64,000 nucleotides of DNA. Origin: Lewinellaceae bacterium (GTDB lineage Bacteria; Bacteroidota; Bacteroidia; Chitinophagales; Saprospiraceae). The translations under genes and the position numbers were made by a program. Of the stretch, positions 1 through 7,015 are shown in pieces (position 1 is the first letter of the stretch; each line of letters begins with the position of its first letter). The DNA lies in assembly GCA_020636315.1 (NCBI GenBank), contig JACJYA010000002.1:62001-126000 (forward strand), given 5' to 3'. The notes under the pieces were generated by a model, which did not search any database, was not told the DNA's origin, and worked only from the letters and a program-made list of their open reading frames with translations.

Positions 1-1
1 C

Positions 2-676
2 TTCAAGGACATCCTGCTCTATCAAAGCCACCTCTTTCCATCCGACGAGGCGCGCGACCTCTATCTGCTGGCCATCAACTACTGCATCCGGGAACTCAAT
101 GCCGGCCGGGAACACTATGCACGGGAGGGGCTCGAACTCTATAAGGAAGGGTTGCGCAACGAAATGCTGCTACAGGAAGGGCAGATCTCCCGCTTTACCT
201 ACCGGAACGCAGTGGCCATGGCCCTCAAGGAAGGGCAATTGCAATGGGCCGAGGCCTTTATCGCCGAATTCAGGGAAAGGCTGCCGAAAGAACACCAGGA
301 CAGTATGTATAACTTCAGCCTCGCCCGCCTGGCCTATGTCCGGCGCCAATACGGGCAGGCGCTTGAGCACTTACAGCGCTCCGAATACCAGGACCTGCTC
401 CTGAACCTGGCCGCCAAAACCCTGATGGTCAAAATTTTCTACGAGCTGGAAGAACACGACACCCTGGAGTCTCACCTCGACGCCATGAAGGTTTTTCTAC
501 GCCGGAAAGACATCATCGGTTACCACCGGCGAAATTACCGCAACATTATCCGCTACACCCGGAAACTGTTGCACCTCAACCCGCACAGCCGGGAGGAGGT
601 GAAACAGTTGAAGCAGGACATAGAAGCAGAAGAGATACTGACGGAGCGCGAATGGCTGATGGGCCAGCTGTCATAG
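2..676 (+). CDS. C-terminal part of a ~470-aa alpha-helical protein of unknown function (paralog A, 5' end outside window)
   Basis: The reading frame is open from base 2 and ends at TAG 674-676, giving about 224 residues of the C-terminal half. It aligns throughout with the complete proteins at 4178-5584 and 10192-11601. Shared landmarks are an NYCIR-type motif near the start, the SRFTYRN motif, an FLRRK segment followed by YHRxNYRNIIRYTRKL, and a closing REWL-x-x-QL. The protein is predicted almost entirely alpha-helical, TPR-like in feel, without signal peptide or membrane segment in the visible part, so it is probably cytoplasmic. I do not recognise a named family. Its stop lies only 3 bp from the stop of the convergent secreted-protein gene. 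Internal ATGs exist, but the paralogs show that the real start is upstream of the window. Confidence 0.8.
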   Translation, partial: FKDILLYQSHLFPSDEARDLYLLAINYCIRELNAGREHYAREGLELYKEGLRNEMLLQEGQISRFTYRNAVAMALKEGQLQWAEAFIAEFRERLPKEHQDSMYNFSLARLAYVRRQYGQALEHLQRSEYQDLLLNLAAKTLMVKIFYELEEHDTLESHLDAMKVFLRRKDIIGYHRRNYRNIIRYTRKLLHLNPHSREEVKQLKQDIEAEEILTEREWLMGQLS

Positions 677-679
677 GCA

Positions 680-3600
680 TTACTGAAGGACTACCAGCCG
701 CTCCACCCAACGCTGCTCCCCCGCACGCGCCTCCACAGTATAAACTCCGGGGGGCAGCAACCCCGCTTTCAGTTCATAAAACCACCTGCCGGCGCCCCTG
801 GCAGCTCCCTCATGCAATAGCTGCCCGGCAAAGCTGTAAAGGCGGATCTGCACCTCCGGCGCCCCGGCCTGGCCACTGATGGAAAAATCGCCATTGCCGG
901 GATTCGGGAAAACCTGTATGGCCCTGCCACCACTCTCTGAGGCGTCAAGCGTCAGCCCGAAAGGCTCACCCGCCAGGGTAAAGGCCTGGCTAAACCCGGG
1001 TAACAATCCCGCAACGGCTTCTTCTCCCTGTAAGCCGCCAGGAGCGAATTCCAGGACAAACAGCGGCGCCCCCGCCGGGAAGTGGACGGGTTCGTAATGA
1101 TGCCAGCACAGCCGCAGCTGGCCGCCTTCGGAGATAGAATAGCCCAACTCCCCTGCATCCACTCCTGCCCGGACATCCTGAAGGATAACACCGGGCTCCA
1201 ACTGGAGCGCTGCCTGAAAAGCCACCCAATCTCCGGGGTGAGTAGGAACGGCATGGCCCAATACAACATCATCCGATCGTTCCGCCCTCATCTGCAGGGG
1301 AAGGCCGGCGCGGCTTTTCAGGGCCGCCCTTCCGGCCGTAGCGTCTCCGTTGATATCGCCAACCTTAATCCCGACAAAATCAACCTGTTCATCATATAGC
1401 AGCGGATCAAAAACGGCGGTGGAGGGAATGGGCTCCAGCCAGGGATTGGCCGGGTCAGGGAATACGTAATCCGCCCGCACGAACCGCCAGGACGGATTAT
1501 CAGACAACGGGTGCTCCGTTTGTATCTGCAGGATCAGCCGCCTCAGGGCCACCATATCCATAGAGGAAACATGGCCAGAATAATCTACATCCGCAGCCAG
1601 CAACAAGTAAGGGTTTACAATGGGTTGCACTCCCAGAATATGGCGCGAGATGAGCACCATATCTAAAGTGGTTACGCTATTCAGGTAGTTTCCGGTTGCA
1701 AACGTTTCCTCCCGGTAAGGCGCTACGGTATAAGGCTGCTGGGTGGGCAGCATCCCGAAATGATAAACCCCGCCGGTATCGATGGCCAGGGTGTCTTCCC
1801 CCTGGATGAGGGCCACCCGTGCACCATCACCCAAAAGGGCGCCGTTGGGGTTTCGGAGCTCCCCGGAAATGGAGGCTTCACCGGGCAGCAGGAAGCCGTC
1901 ATCGATGGTGTGCCAGGCGTAATTGGTAACGATGGGTTCGTTGAAGTCGAAATAGATGGCGGCGCTATTCTCGATGATGGCGCCGTTGGGGTTACCCGGC
2001 TGCTGCTCAATGGAGAACTGCACAAAACCCTGGGAGCCTTCCAGGTTGGTGCTGCTGTCGGGGAGCATGATATTGTCGAAGCGAAATTCGGCCACGCCGT
2101 TGGCCCGCAGGGTGAAGGCATAAGGGTGGCTGGCGGCGCCGGGGCGCAGGCTGCCAGGGCTAAGCCCGGCGGGCAGGGTGTCGCGGATAACTACCAGAAA
2201 GGCCGTATCCGTACCCGTATTCTGGAAGCGGATGAGATAATCCAGGCCGAAGGTGGGGTGCAGCAGGTGGTTGCTGCCCTGGCCTTTGGGAAAAGCTTGT
2301 TTGTCGTTGGGGTCATACGGGCCGGTATTCTCCCGGCAATCGATTTCGACGAAGGGGTTGCCCGCCTCGTTGGGATATTGGGTGACAAAGCCCAGGCTGG
2401 GGCCTTCCGGGCCGGCGGCGCCACACGCTTCCACTGCCAGTCCGGGCTGGGTTACGCCGCCTGGGCCGGGGGCCGGCTCCAGTTGGAGCCTCAGGGTAGC
2501 GCCGTTGGCGGGAAGGCCCAGATCGTAGAATCCTCCGCTGTTGAGCTGAAACTGCCCGTCAAACATCACCAGGTCATCTTCGATGACGATAAAATGGCGT
2601 TCCGCCGGCATATCGCCGCCCAGGTTCTGGATGCGAAACTGTACGCTGTCTCCGGTGCAGCCGCCCTCAAGCTCCAGTTGCGGGCCTGGCCAGGGTTCAC
2701 AGAGGGAATCCGGAAAGATGTGGGCCTCCACGCAGTGGGCCTGCCCGAGCAGGGCGTCACAGTCCAGGTAAACCTCAATACTGAAAGAACCGCAGGCGGC
2801 GCCGGGAGGAATATCCCCAAGCGGAAAAGTGTAGGTTTGGCCAGTGGCCGAACTCCAGGGAAGGCTGCTGCCAACGACGGAGAGGTGGTCGTCGAAAGTT
2901 ACTTCCACATAAGCATTTTCTGCTGTTGCTGTTCCCGAATTGCAATACCGCACCTGATAGGTATTGGTGGTGCAGCGGCGCAGCCGGATAGCGGAAATAT
3001 CGACATCTAGTGAGGGACAGTCGAGAACAGCCTGATAGGGAATGTCGATAGTGGAAACACCGTTTTCGGTAATGCTGAACGGAATGCTGTCCACACAGGC
3101 CGCCCAAAGGGCATTGGGAGGCACTAACGTTGCCCGGAAATCGCCGGTGGGCAGAGGCGCCTCAAAGAAGCCGTCCGCACCAGTAGTAGCATAGAACACG
3201 CCTCCTGCATCTTGTGAAAGCTGTATCGTCCAGCCGGCATATCCCGCTTCACCGGCGGCGGCCTGGCAATTGTTGTCCTGGTCAATAACCGCTCTGCCCC
3301 GGAGCTTTCCTGCCGGCCCCGGCCAGAGGGCGGTGCTGCAGTCCAGGTCTCCCCTTCCAACACCAATGAAGTTGATAATAGTATCCTGGGAAACGATAAA
3401 AGGGGTGTGCACACTGTCCAGGCCTTGCCAGGGGTCATCCGGGTCGGGAAAAGCGAAGCTTTCCGGGAAGAAAAGCCAGTGGGGAGGAGAATCCAGCGGT
3501 TGGACCCCATTGATGACTTTGAAAAGCAAAACGAGATCAAAGGTGGAAACGCCCTGGTCTAGATTCAGGTCAGCAGCGAGGGCCTGATAAGGAGAGAAAA

Positions 3601-3901
3601 AACCCGACTGGCTTATTATTATGGAACGCAACATTAGAAGGTCGCTGGAATCCAGGCCCGGAATAATAAAGTCCGGCAAATAGGGCGAAACCGAAACCTC
3701 CTCGCCGCTTTCTACTTCTACACTATAATATCCATCGGCATCCGTTTGGGCGCCCAGCACCTCCACTCCGGGCAAGGGGTGCCCGCAGGCGGTTTTGATG
3801 TATCCGGATATGGAAAAAGTAATGGTTGTGCCCTGTCCGGGCAGGGATACGGCCAGTAAGGAAAACCAAAACGACAGTAAAAAAGGGATTATAACTTTCA
3901 T
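680..3901 (-). CDS. Large secreted protein with two dockerin-like modules, DUF11/DUF7619-like region and T9SS C-terminal sorting domain
   Basis: 1073 residues. A signal peptide (about residues 1-22, MKVIIPFLLSFWFSLLAV...) is followed by a carboxypeptidase-regulatory-like stretch. A first dockerin-like module (~83-130, LAADLNLDQGVSTFDLVLL) and an SdrD-type DQDNNC segment (~205) come next. A long beta-rich region holds the Bacteroidota signature PYDPNDKQAFPKG (~527), of the DUF7619 type, and RDTLPAGLSPGSLRPGA. A second dockerin-like module (~739-795, AADVDYSGHVSSMDMVAL) precedes the sorting domain (~994-1073, VFPNPGNGDFSI ... GVYTVEARAGEQRWVERLVV). The protein should be exported by Sec and then T9SS to the surface. 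No enzyme domain is visible, so an adhesive or structural role is inferred. It is divergent from the helical gene at 4178, and a promoter sits 30 bp upstream of the chosen ATG. The central and C-terminal parts resemble the product of 7016-9979. Confidence 0.85.
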   Translation of the reverse strand: MKVIIPFLLSFWFSLLAVSLPGQGTTITFSISGYIKTACGHPLPGVEVLGAQTDADGYYSVEVESGEEVSVSPYLPDFIIPGLDSSDLLMLRSIIISQSGFFSPYQALAADLNLDQGVSTFDLVLLFKVINGVQPLDSPPHWLFFPESFAFPDPDDPWQGLDSVHTPFIVSQDTIINFIGVGRGDLDCSTALWPGPAGKLRGRAVIDQDNNCQAAAGEAGYAGWTIQLSQDAGGVFYATTGADGFFEAPLPTGDFRATLVPPNALWAACVDSIPFSITENGVSTIDIPYQAVLDCPSLDVDISAIRLRRCTTNTYQVRYCNSGTATAENAYVEVTFDDHLSVVGSSLPWSSATGQTYTFPLGDIPPGAACGSFSIEVYLDCDALLGQAHCVEAHIFPDSLCEPWPGPQLELEGGCTGDSVQFRIQNLGGDMPAERHFIVIEDDLVMFDGQFQLNSGGFYDLGLPANGATLRLQLEPAPGPGGVTQPGLAVEACGAAGPEGPSLGFVTQYPNEAGNPFVEIDCRENTGPYDPNDKQAFPKGQGSNHLLHPTFGLDYLIRFQNTGTDTAFLVVIRDTLPAGLSPGSLRPGAASHPYAFTLRANGVAEFRFDNIMLPDSSTNLEGSQGFVQFSIEQQPGNPNGAIIENSAAIYFDFNEPIVTNYAWHTIDDGFLLPGEASISGELRNPNGALLGDGARVALIQGEDTLAIDTGGVYHFGMLPTQQPYTVAPYREETFATGNYLNSVTTLDMVLISRHILGVQPIVNPYLLLAADVDYSGHVSSMDMVALRRLILQIQTEHPLSDNPSWRFVRADYVFPDPANPWLEPIPSTAVFDPLLYDEQVDFVGIKVGDINGDATAGRAALKSRAGLPLQMRAERSDDVVLGHAVPTHPGDWVAFQAALQLEPGVILQDVRAGVDAGELGYSISEGGQLRLCWHHYEPVHFPAGAPLFVLEFAPGGLQGEEAVAGLLPGFSQAFTLAGEPFGLTLDASESGGRAIQVFPNPGNGDFSISGQAGAPEVQIRLYSFAGQLLHEGAARGAGRWFYELKAGLLPPGVYTVEARAGEQRWVERLVVLQ

Positions 3902-3930
3902 GCGCGATCATGATTTACAGTTTCACGCTA

Positions 3931-3966
3931 CCAAGATGGGCTTTCTTTTTCCCAATGGCAAAGACA
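3931..3966 (-). promoter_or_regulatory. Promoter of the dockerin/T9SS gene
   Basis: On the minus strand, TGTCTTTG (3959-3966) lies 20 bp from CATCTTGG (3931-3938), close to the Bacteroidota -33 TTTG / -7 TAnnTTTG pattern. The same TGTCTTTG-N20-CATnTTkG arrangement is found at 6368-6403 and 10018-10053. The start codon follows about 30 bp downstream. Recognition is by pattern only. Confidence 0.5.
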
Positions 3967-4177
3967 TTTTTTCAAGTTTGTCCAGGACAACTCCCCAAAC
4001 AAAGCCCATAAATCCCATTAAAATGGTTAATTAAATTTAATTTTGTCTTTCATATTTATGTTTTTATAAATTTTAAGAACTTTCAACCTGCCGGTTTTTC
4101 CGGTATCGAATTCGGGAAGGGCTGGCCAGCTCCAGTACAGGCTTTCCGGGATAACCACCTTTCAAACCTGATCAATA

Positions 4178-5584
4178 ATGAAGAACAGCCTGTTGCTGGA
4201 AGCCCTGGAAACACTGGACAAAAATGAGCGGCGCGCCTTTGGACGCTTTGTGCGCTCTCCCTTTTTCAACCTGCGGGAAGATGTGGCGCAACTCTACGAT
4301 TATTTATCGGAGTGCCTGTGGGTGCACAACGTGGTTCCGGAAAAAGAGCAGGCTTTCCGGCGCCTCTTTGGCCGGGCCGAATACGATGACCACCGCATCC
4401 GGGTGGCCATGAGCTTCTTACTCAAGCTCCTGGAACGCTATTTCCAGTACCTGGTGCAGTCAGAAAACGAAGCGGGCAACGGGCTGGCCCGGGCCCGGGC
4501 TTACCGGCGGCGGCAGCTTACCCGCCATTTTCACCGCAGCCTGCGGGCGGCTAAAAAGTCCGGAGAACAGGAGCCTTACCGCAGCGCCGGCTTTTTCTAC
4601 TGGCGCTTCCAGCTTCAGGTGGAAGAGTACCGGTTCCAGGCTTCCCGCAAGCGGGCCGCCGAATTCAACTTACAGTCAATCACTCACAGCCTCGACACCT
4701 ACTTTTGCTCCGCCAAGCTTCGGCAGGCCTGCCTGGCCCTAAGCCACCAGGCGGTTTACCGGGCTTCTTACGGCCTGGGCATGCTAGCGGAGCTGCTTGC
4801 ATTTCTGGAGGGCAATGAATTGCTGGAATTGCCGGCTGTAGCAATTTACTATCACTGTTACCGCGCACTTTCCGAACCGGAACAGGGCAGCCATTTCACT
4901 CAATTCAAGGAGCTGCTGTTCGAGCAGGGCCACCTCTTTTCCCTTCCCGAACAGCAGGACTTGTATCTGCTGGGCATCAATTTCTGCACACGGCGCTACA
5001 ACGAAGGAGACGACAGCTACCTCAAAAGCCAGCTCGAGCTTTACGAAAAAGGCCTGAAGCAGGGCCTGTTTGTCCATGAGAGCCGGCTATCGCGTTTCAC
5101 CTACCGCAACATCACTACCCTGGGGCTGATCCTTGAGGAATACGAATGGGTGGAACAATTCCTGTACGCTTATCGGGAAACGCTCGAACCGGAATACCGC
5201 CAGAGTATGTTCAATTTTGGCCTGGCCAGGCTGGAATATAGCAGGAAAGAATACGGGAAAGCCCTGCAACTGCTACAACTGGCCAATTTCCGGGAGCCGC
5301 TGCTCCACCTTTCCGCCAGGGCCATCGTCCTGAAAATATTTTATGAATTGCAGGAAACCGGCCCACTGGAGGCCCAGATGGAAGCCCTGCGGGTTTTCCT
5401 GCGCCGGAAAAAAGTGGTGGCCTATCACCGGGAAAATTACGGGAACCTGCTGAAGTACATCCGGCGCCTAATGGAACTAGCTCCGGGAAACCGCAAAGAA
5501 AGAGAAGTATTGAAAGAAGAGATCCTGGCGGAAAAAGCCCTGGCGGAAAGGGCCTGGCTGCTGGAGCAACTAAACTTACCCTAA
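4178..5584 (+). CDS. Alpha-helical protein of unknown function (paralog B, 468 aa)
   Basis: Full-length member of the three-copy family in this window. The N-terminus (MKNSLLLEALETLDKNERRA) is followed by the family's REDV motif (LREDVAQLYDYL) and a basic RAYRRRQLTRHFHR segment. The C-terminal half has SRFTYRN, LRRKKVVAYHRENYGNLLKYIRRL and a terminal AWLLEQL. There are many Leu, Tyr, Arg and Glu residues and heptad-like helices but no transmembrane segment or signal peptide. A helical-repeat (TPR-like) cytoplasmic scaffold is plausible. It is divergent from the giant secreted gene 680-3901 with 276 bp between, an arrangement repeated by 10192-11601 and 7016-9979. Function unknown. Confidence 0.85.
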   Translation: MKNSLLLEALETLDKNERRAFGRFVRSPFFNLREDVAQLYDYLSECLWVHNVVPEKEQAFRRLFGRAEYDDHRIRVAMSFLLKLLERYFQYLVQSENEAGNGLARARAYRRRQLTRHFHRSLRAAKKSGEQEPYRSAGFFYWRFQLQVEEYRFQASRKRAAEFNLQSITHSLDTYFCSAKLRQACLALSHQAVYRASYGLGMLAELLAFLEGNELLELPAVAIYYHCYRALSEPEQGSHFTQFKELLFEQGHLFSLPEQQDLYLLGINFCTRRYNEGDDSYLKSQLELYEKGLKQGLFVHESRLSRFTYRNITTLGLILEEYEWVEQFLYAYRETLEPEYRQSMFNFGLARLEYSRKEYGKALQLLQLANFREPLLHLSARAIVLKIFYELQETGPLEAQMEALRVFLRRKKVVAYHRENYGNLLKYIRRLMELAPGNRKEREVLKEEILAEKALAERAWLLEQLNLP

Positions 5585-5648
5585 ACGGGGTATTGCTATT
5601 AAACAAATTCTTATAAAACTTTGCCGTTAATTATTTCCGGGAAAAAAC

Positions 5649-5678
5649 TTTGATAAATATATATTTTTTCTAACTTTG
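5649..5678 (+). promoter_or_regulatory. Consensus Bacteroidota promoter pointing into the intergenic region
   Basis: TTTG (5649-5652), an 18-bp spacer and TAACTTTG (5671-5678) match the -33 TTTG / -7 TAnnTTTG consensus exactly. It reads rightward into a region with no plus-strand gene. It would therefore make RNA antisense to the proposed minus-strand ncRNA, starting near 5685. The sequence is AT-rich, so a chance match is possible. Confidence 0.4.
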
Positions 5679-5737
5679 TTATTGATTTGTTAAAACGGAA
5701 TAATAAGACGACGGCCAAAACCGCCTCGCATAGGGGC

Positions 5738-5766
5738 AAAAAAAAAGCTCCGCAACACTGCGGAGC
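5738..5766 (-). terminator. Intrinsic terminator (minus strand), repeat copy 1
   Basis: Read on the minus strand, a 7-bp GC-rich stem (GCTCCGC / GCGGAGC, 5760-5766 with 5747-5753, 6-nt loop) is followed directly by nine Ts (5746-5738). It would end the candidate RNA to its right. It forms the 3' end of an 85-bp repeat. Confidence 0.7.
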
Positions 5767-5822
5767 CTCTCGCTAATAACAAATCATAATCTCATGAAAT
5801 AATAAGACGACCTAATTCTTTA
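5738..5822 (-). repeat. 85-bp intergenic repeat, copy 1
   Basis: Copy 1 of a repeat also present at 6779-6864. It comprises an A9 tract, a hairpin and a ~52-bp block containing ATAATAAGACGACC that is nearly identical in both copies. The two hairpins differ in sequence but both keep a perfect stem. A fragment of the block (AATAATAAGACGAC) also occurs just left of this copy at about 5699-5712. Confidence 0.75.
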
Positions 5823-6367
5823 GAAAAAACGAATTTATCTTTATCAAAGTTTTATTTGATTGCAATTTTATTGGGGTTCCTTGCCAAAGTTAATGGCAAG
5901 GAACCAACGGCTGATGGGATTATGATCATTGTACTTTGAGCCGAATTTTCATCGTTTCGAAGTACATTCCGGCTGAATAGTGGAACTTGTGATCATTTTT
6001 TTTCCGTTCAATCAACGGCTGGGAAAACCCAGTTATTACTTTGAGTTCTTTCTTTTCAAAATTGATGGCAGCGCTTTAAGAACGCCCTTACGGTTTATAT
6101 CGGCTTTTGGGCAATTCAGAAATCGGGATTTGGGATCAAGCCCGTAAGTCTTAGCCTCCTCAGCACTGCCACCGGCGGCAAATCAAATTTATGAAGTTGG
6201 TTTGGTTCCGAGAATTTAATCAATCGGTCTGTTGTTCGTAGTAGCCTTTGGGATAGCCTCTCAGTGCTCTTTCGGAACCCGGAATTTCAACCTTACCGCT
6301 TTTTTTTGCAACTCCGATCTTTCTCAGAGTTTTTAGCGCCTCAGCGCCTTTCCTTTTGATTACAATA

Positions 6368-6403
6368 CAAATATGCAAGGCTTTATTCCTTAAAACAAAG
6401 ACA
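6368..6403 (-). promoter_or_regulatory. Promoter of the candidate ncRNA
   Basis: On the minus strand, TGTCTTTG (6396-6403) lies 20 bp from CATATTTG (6368-6375), followed by TA. A run of Ts, the -33 box, the spacing and the -7 box all match the promoter of the T9SS gene 7016-9979 (10018-10053). Transcription would start near 6361. Confidence 0.5.
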
Positions 6404-6718
6404 AAAAACGGCTTTTGTTGAATTTTTTAGGCTTAAAAACTAAAATATTCAATTTTAAAATACCATTTTACAAACTGATAGTCAATATTTTATAAATAAA
6501 AACACTTGAATTCCTTTGTTGATATTTACCTTCGATTTCTCCTAATAAATAGATGAAAAAAAATTGATTTTTTTTATTTCCACCAGTTTTTTGGTGTTCC
6601 GGCAGCCATTTTCTGGTGAGAATTCCAGGCCTTTACGGCCAGAAAAATGCCTGAACGCCCCTACTCCAGCGCCTCCGCCGGGCCATAAACTATCGAAAAA
6701 CCCGGGGGCACACTTCCA

Positions 6719-6777
6719 CCGCCAAAAGCAAAGCGGCCACCCTGCTCTTCACCGGATAGCCGCTTTGGTTTTGGCGG
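6719..6777. repeat. 19-bp inverted repeat abutting the second terminator
   Basis: CCGCCAAAAGCAAAGCGGC (6719-6737) and GCCGCTTTGGTTTTGGCGG (6759-6777) are complementary at 18 of 19 positions around a 21-nt loop. The right arm ends one base before the A9 tract of the terminator at 6779-6808. The strong stem has no T tract of its own. Confidence 0.65.
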
Positions 6778-6778
6778 C

Positions 6779-6808
6779 AAAAAAAAAGCTCCGCCGAACC
6801 GGCGGAGC
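6779..6808 (-). terminator. Intrinsic terminator (minus strand), repeat copy 2
   Basis: Minus-strand stem GCTCCGCCG / CGGCGGAGC (9 bp, 3-nt loop, 6788-6808) is followed by nine Ts (6787-6779). It lies 208 bp beyond the stop of the T9SS gene 7016-9979 and should end its transcript, leaving a ~230-nt 3' UTR. Confidence 0.7.
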
Positions 6809-6864
6809 CTCTTGCTAATAACAAATCATAATCTCATGAAATAATAAGACGACCTAATTCTTTA
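6779..6864 (-). repeat. 85-bp intergenic repeat, copy 2
   Basis: Second copy of the element at 5738-5822. The ~52-bp flank next to the terminator is nearly identical, while the terminator stem is longer and its loop differs. Beyond the repeat both loci have a second hairpin of unrelated sequence, here CCCTGC (6916-6921) with GCAGGG (about 6932-6937). The two loci therefore look like homologous 3' UTRs. Confidence 0.75.
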
Positions 6865-7015
6865 TGATAACGCATGATCTTTCAGTAAATTATTCAGAGC
6901 CAGGCTTTTTTGGCCCCCTGCCGAAAATTTAGCAGGGAACCTCAAGCCTCTTTTTGGGATTATATTGGCTTCTGGCAAAATCCTCCATTTCAGGAAGCCG
7001 GGAGCCAATCGAGGA

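Larger units (their letters stand above)
5738..6361 (-). ncRNA. Candidate ~620-nt structured RNA on the minus strand
   Basis: No convincing protein gene occupies this stretch, yet it is bounded on the minus strand by a promoter-like element (6368-6403) and an intrinsic terminator (5738-5766). Several good hairpins lie between. A perfect 11-bp stem pairs 5875-5885 with 5895-5905. Nested stems pair 5922-5928 with 5990-5996 and 5930-5936 with 5960-5966, and AGCCG 5939-5943 could form a pseudoknot with 5970-5974. Two adjacent 5-bp hairpins pair 6004-6008 with 6014-6018 and 6019-6023 with 6028-6032. The first ~140 nt also contain an open frame without ATG, ending at 6220-6222. I recognise no known RNA class: no tmRNA, RNase P, SRP or 6S signature was found. 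A decayed gene unit is the alternative. Confidence 0.4.

Noticed and set aside
1760..3010. 416-codon open frame opposite the dockerin/T9SS gene
   Set aside because: It lies antisense to a gene with clear signal peptide and sorting domain. It is a codon-bias shadow in a GC-rich gene, with no domain of its own.
6220..6361. Open frame on the minus strand reading ...RKGAEALKTLRKIGVAKKSG... to a stop at 6220-6222
   Set aside because: The residues look protein-like and basic, but there is no ATG or plausible alternative start after the promoter, and the frame begins inside the -7 box. Kept as part of the candidate RNA or possible gene debris.
5738..6864. CRISPR array formed by the 85-bp repeats
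   Set aside because: Only two copies, nearly 1 kb apart, with terminator structure. No regular spacing.
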